Below, piece by piece: positions 61,942 through 64,000 of a DNA stretch of 64,000 nucleotides. The notes under the pieces were generated by a model that worked only from the letters and a program-made list of their open reading frames with translations, was not told where the DNA came from and did no database searches. The position numbers and the translations under genes are program-made. The DNA is from Jannaschia pagri (GTDB lineage Bacteria > Pseudomonadota > Alphaproteobacteria > Rhodobacterales > Rhodobacteraceae). The stretch is taken from contig NZ_BPFH01000002.1 of the NCBI RefSeq assembly GCF_019655435.1, positions 496,001-560,000 on the forward strand. The letters are read 5' to 3'. Position 1 is the first letter of the stretch. Every line of letters starts with the position of its first letter.

Positions 61942-63006
61942 CTAGCGCACGATGCGGTTCGCATGCCCCATCTTACGGCCAGCGCGGACCTCGGACTTGC
62001 CGTAGAGATGCACCTGGGTGTCCGGCGCGCGCAGCAGGTCGGGCAGGCGATCCACGTCGTCGCCGATCAGGTTCTCCATCACGACATCGGCGATGCGCCG
62101 CCCGTCGCCCAGGGGGAGGCCTACGACCGCGCGAATATGTTGTTCGAACTGATCAACGGCGCATCCGGCCTGTGTCCAGTGACCGGAATTATGCACGCGG
62201 GGGGCGATCTCATTGACCACCAAACCCGCGTCGGTCACGAACAACTCGACGCCGAGCACGCCCACATAGTCCAGGGCATTGGCAATGCGACCAGCCAGCA
62301 GCGCGGCGTCCGTGCGTTGGGCCGCCGAAAGGGCGGCGGGCACGGTGGTTGTTCGCAGGATGCCGCCGCTGTGGACGTTTTCTCCCGGATCGAAACAGAC
62401 TGTTTCGCCGTCCTGGCCACGGGCCACGATCACCGAGACTTCGCGCGAAAACGGCACGACGCCTTCGAGGATCGCGTCTGCACCGGACATGGCGTCAAAC
62501 GCCGCCCCAGCGCTGGCGCTATCATCGATGCGGACCTGTCCCTTGCCATCGTAGCCGAGCCGCCGGGTCTTGAGGATTGCCGGTGTCCCCAGATCGACGA
62601 GGGCGGCCACCAAGGCCCCCGCGTCGGGGACATCGCGATAGGGAGCGACGGTCAAGCCAATGGATTCGAGGAACGTCTTTTCGGTTAGTCGGTCTTGGCT
62701 GACGCTGAGTGCCTGGCGCCCGGGTCGAATGGACTGGCTGACATCGAGCAGATCAAGGGTCGTCGCTGGGATGTTCTCAAACTCGTAGGTGATGACATCG
62801 ACCGCGCCAGCGAAGGCGGCGAGAGCTGCGCCATCGCCATAGTCGGCCTTGGTCCAGGCGGTCGCGACCTGGGCCGCGGGTGCGTCACCTGGCTCATAGA
62901 TATGGGTGTGATAGCCCAGGCGCGCCGCAGCCATGGCGAGCATGCGCCCCAGCTGCCCTCCGCCGAGAATGCCGATGGTGGACCCTGTGGGAAGCGGTGC
63001 GATCAT
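61942..63006 (-). CDS. purK: N5-carboxyaminoimidazole ribonucleotide synthase
   Basis: The 354-residue ATP-grasp enzyme uses ATP and bicarbonate to make N5-CAIR in purine synthesis. It begins IGILGGGQLGRMLAMAA, with DVITYEFENIP, ILKTRRLGYDGKGQ and the C-terminal EIAPRVHNSGHWTQ. GAGG six bases before ATG 63006 supports the start; the frame to 63147 overlaps the end of purE. It is the partner of purE, directly upstream. Confidence 0.95.
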   Translation of the reverse strand: MIAPLPTGSTIGILGGGQLGRMLAMAAARLGYHTHIYEPGDAPAAQVATAWTKADYGDGAALAAFAGAVDVITYEFENIPATTLDLLDVSQSIRPGRQALSVSQDRLTEKTFLESIGLTVAPYRDVPDAGALVAALVDLGTPAILKTRRLGYDGKGQVRIDDSASAGAAFDAMSGADAILEGVVPFSREVSVIVARGQDGETVCFDPGENVHSGGILRTTTVPAALSAAQRTDAALLAGRIANALDYVGVLGVELFVTDAGLVVNEIAPRVHNSGHWTQAGCAVDQFEQHIRAVVGLPLGDGRRIADVVMENLIGDDVDRLPDLLRAPDTQVHLYGKSEVRAGRKMGHANRIVR

Positions 63007-63070
63007 GGAAAACCTCAGAGGATAATTGCGGCGCCAAGGACACCGGGGAACGACGATCGGGACGACGCGT

Positions 63071-63556
63071 TCAGTCTGGGCGGTCTGGGATCGAGGCAGA
63101 GAGGGCCGCGCGCCAGTCGTCGAGCCGTTTGGCAAGCGCCGCGTCACCGTTGGCCAGGATCGCCGCCGCCATCAACCCGGCGTTGGCGGCCCCGGCCGCG
63201 CCGATGGCCATGGTTGCCACCGGAAAGCCGCGCGGCATTTGGACAATGGAGTAAAGGCTGTCCACGCCCGACAACGCCTTAGTCTGGACCGGCACACCGA
63301 TCACCGGCACACGGGTTTTGGAGGCCATCATCCCAGGCAAATGCGCCGCGCCACCGGCCCCCGCGATGATCGCCTTCAAGCCACGATCAACCGCGCTGCG
63401 CCCATAGTCCCAGAGACGGTCGGGCGTGCGGTGGGCCGAGACGATGGCCGTCTCATAGGGGACGTCCAGGGCCTCCAGGATATCCGCCGCCTCGCGCATG
63501 GTCGGCCAGTCGGACGTGGAGCCCATGATGATGCCCACGGGTGGTGTCTGGGTCAT
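63071..63556 (-). CDS. purE: 5-(carboxyamino)imidazole ribonucleotide mutase
   Basis: The 161-residue enzyme converts N5-CAIR to CAIR, the step after Pur[23 protein letters not shown] with the catalytic His, [12 protein letters not shown] and [13 protein letters not shown] are conserved. AGGGG precedes the ATG. It lies between the DUF465 gene and purK, all on the minus strand, so one transcript is likely. Confidence 0.96.
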   Translation of the reverse strand: MTQTPPVGIIMGSTSDWPTMREAADILEALDVPYETAIVSAHRTPDRLWDYGRSAVDRGLKAIIAGAGGAAHLPGMMASKTRVPVIGVPVQTKALSGVDSLYSIVQMPRGFPVATMAIGAAGAANAGLMAAAILANGDAALAKRLDDWRAALSASIPDRPD

Positions 63557-63569
63557 TTCGAAACCCCTG

Positions 63570-63791
63570 CTAAGCGATGATATCTGGGGTCAACTCATCC
63601 TCAATCCGGGCGATCCGGTCCTTGAGCAGGAGTTTTTGCTTTTTCAACCGTTTCACAGCCAGCATGTCCGGGTTGCGGCTTTCTTCGATTGCGCTGATGG
63701 CGGTGTCCAAGTCGCGGTGGTCTTGCCGCAGGACTTCCAGCCGGACGCGCAGCATGTCCTGCTGGGTCATCTCCTGCGGGGGCTGGGTCAT
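63570..63791 (-). CDS. DUF465 (YdcH) family small protein
   Basis: The 73-residue product is a DUF465/YdcH protein: [21 protein letters not shown] followed by [24 protein letters not shown], a two-helix hairpin. The family's function is unknown. AAGG eight bases before the ATG supports the start. It precedes purE by 13 bases. Confidence 0.88.
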   Translation of the reverse strand: MTQPPQEMTQQDMLRVRLEVLRQDHRDLDTAISAIEESRNPDMLAVKRLKKQKLLLKDRIARIEDELTPDIIA

Positions 63792-63977
63792 GGGGCGGCC
63801 TTGGATCGTGAACGCGTGGCTTCCCTAACACTCGCCAACGCGGTTTCAAAGGGTTTGCGAACACCGTCGCCGCCAGGGCCCTTGCGCCCGACCCGTGCGC
63901 TCCCCATTTTTGTATCTGAGAAACGGTGCCGCTTTTGGGCCGTGACCTTTCGGATCGCTTCAAGAAGGACCCGACAC

Positions 63978-64000
63978 ATGAGCAAACTTGGCTTTGGCAC
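63978..64000 (+). CDS. Start of a gene cut by the window edge
   Basis: An ATG at 63978 with GAAGGA eight bases upstream opens a frame reading MSKLGFG before the window ends. Seven codons are too few to name the product. Position, ribosome site and divergence from the DUF465 gene suggest a real start. Confidence 0.45.

Noticed and set aside
63788-64000. A 70-codon minus-strand frame at the window end
   Set aside because: It has no recognisable sequence and conflicts with the divergent start at 63978, which has a ribosome site.
1-64000. tRNA, rRNA, CRISPR, riboswitch, prophage or toxin-antitoxin loci
   Set aside because: I looked for repeats with spacers, cloverleaf patterns, known leader RNAs and phage or toxin families and saw none. 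A covariance-model search could still find a small RNA that reading by eye would miss.

Overview
The window is a chromosomal segment from a high-GC alphaproteobacterium, most probably a member of the Rhodobacterales (Roseobacter/Paracoccaceae group). The evidence is gene order and family content: the aa3 cytochrome oxidase run coxB-ctaB-small coxF-like gene-ctaG-coxC-surf1 followed by thrC and an M16 peptidase; an aroA-cmk...rpsA...ihfB-lapA-trpF-trpB run; DUF1467, DUF6525, DUF2927 and DUF465 proteins; and two copies of a GC-rich hairpin plus T-tract extragenic element of a kind I associate with this group. I cannot name the species. I see no tRNA, rRNA, CRISPR array, intact prophage or intact insertion sequence; almost everything is core-type chromosome.

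Layout. 1-6.9 kb: EcsC and GNAT genes, a flavin reductase, a small membrane protein, a SulP anion transporter, then mtnP, a DUF2927 gene and apt, which together would salvage methylthioadenosine to adenine and then AMP. 7.3-17.3 kb, all on the minus strand: an FAD-linked hydroxyacid oxidase/dehydrogenase with a metallo-hydrolase-like gene, a GNAT, an M16 peptidase, thrC, and the cytochrome c oxidase cluster, read from coxB downward. 17.7-24.1 kb, plus strand: tldD, dprA, topA and a GNAT gene. 24.1-29.6 kb: small mixed units (VOC, nitroreductase, EI24, DUF1467 with methylmalonyl-CoA epimerase, an orphan receiver-domain protein, GNAT with a short-chain dehydrogenase, DUF3047). 29.8-33.0 kb: YbjN, proC, a tRNA-binding-domain protein, a 2-hydroxyacid dehydrogenase and ogt, the last four in a tightly overlapping chain.

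33.0-37.7 kb is the loosest part: a decayed IS5-type transposase tail, long gene-poor stretches and two copies of the extragenic element, around a VOC-ghrA pair, a class II aminotransferase and a small membrane protein. 37.7-49.0 kb holds an alanine/serine-glyoxylate-type aminotransferase, ygfZ, DUF6525, a small HTH regulator with a cysteine tail, a universal stress protein behind an FNR-type box, pepF, two tandem Nudix genes, pth-DUF2332, a serine hydrolase, DUF2237 and a GNAT. 49.0-59.9 kb, all minus strand: aroA-cmk, four inserted genes (a secreted protein, DUF2130, a dienelactone-hydrolase-like protein, a 73-residue protein), rpsA, a frameshifted sulfotransferase-like gene, ihfB, lapA, trpF, trpB. 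The end holds a metallo-hydrolase, trmB, purK, purE, DUF465 and the first codons of a gene running off the edge.

Functional links: oxidase structural and assembly genes are together, with an FNR-type half-palindrome upstream of coxB and a better FNR-type box upstream of the universal stress gene, pointing to oxygen-responsive control. Stop/start overlaps of the ATGA, GTGA or TGATG kind occur at about seventeen gene junctions, so translational coupling is common. No convincing new multigene defence or biosynthetic system is visible. The items most worth following are the frameshifted sulfotransferase-like gene, the DUF2130 protein with a nuclease-like motif inside a four-gene block splitting cmk from rpsA, the two FNR-type boxes, and several perfect hairpins.
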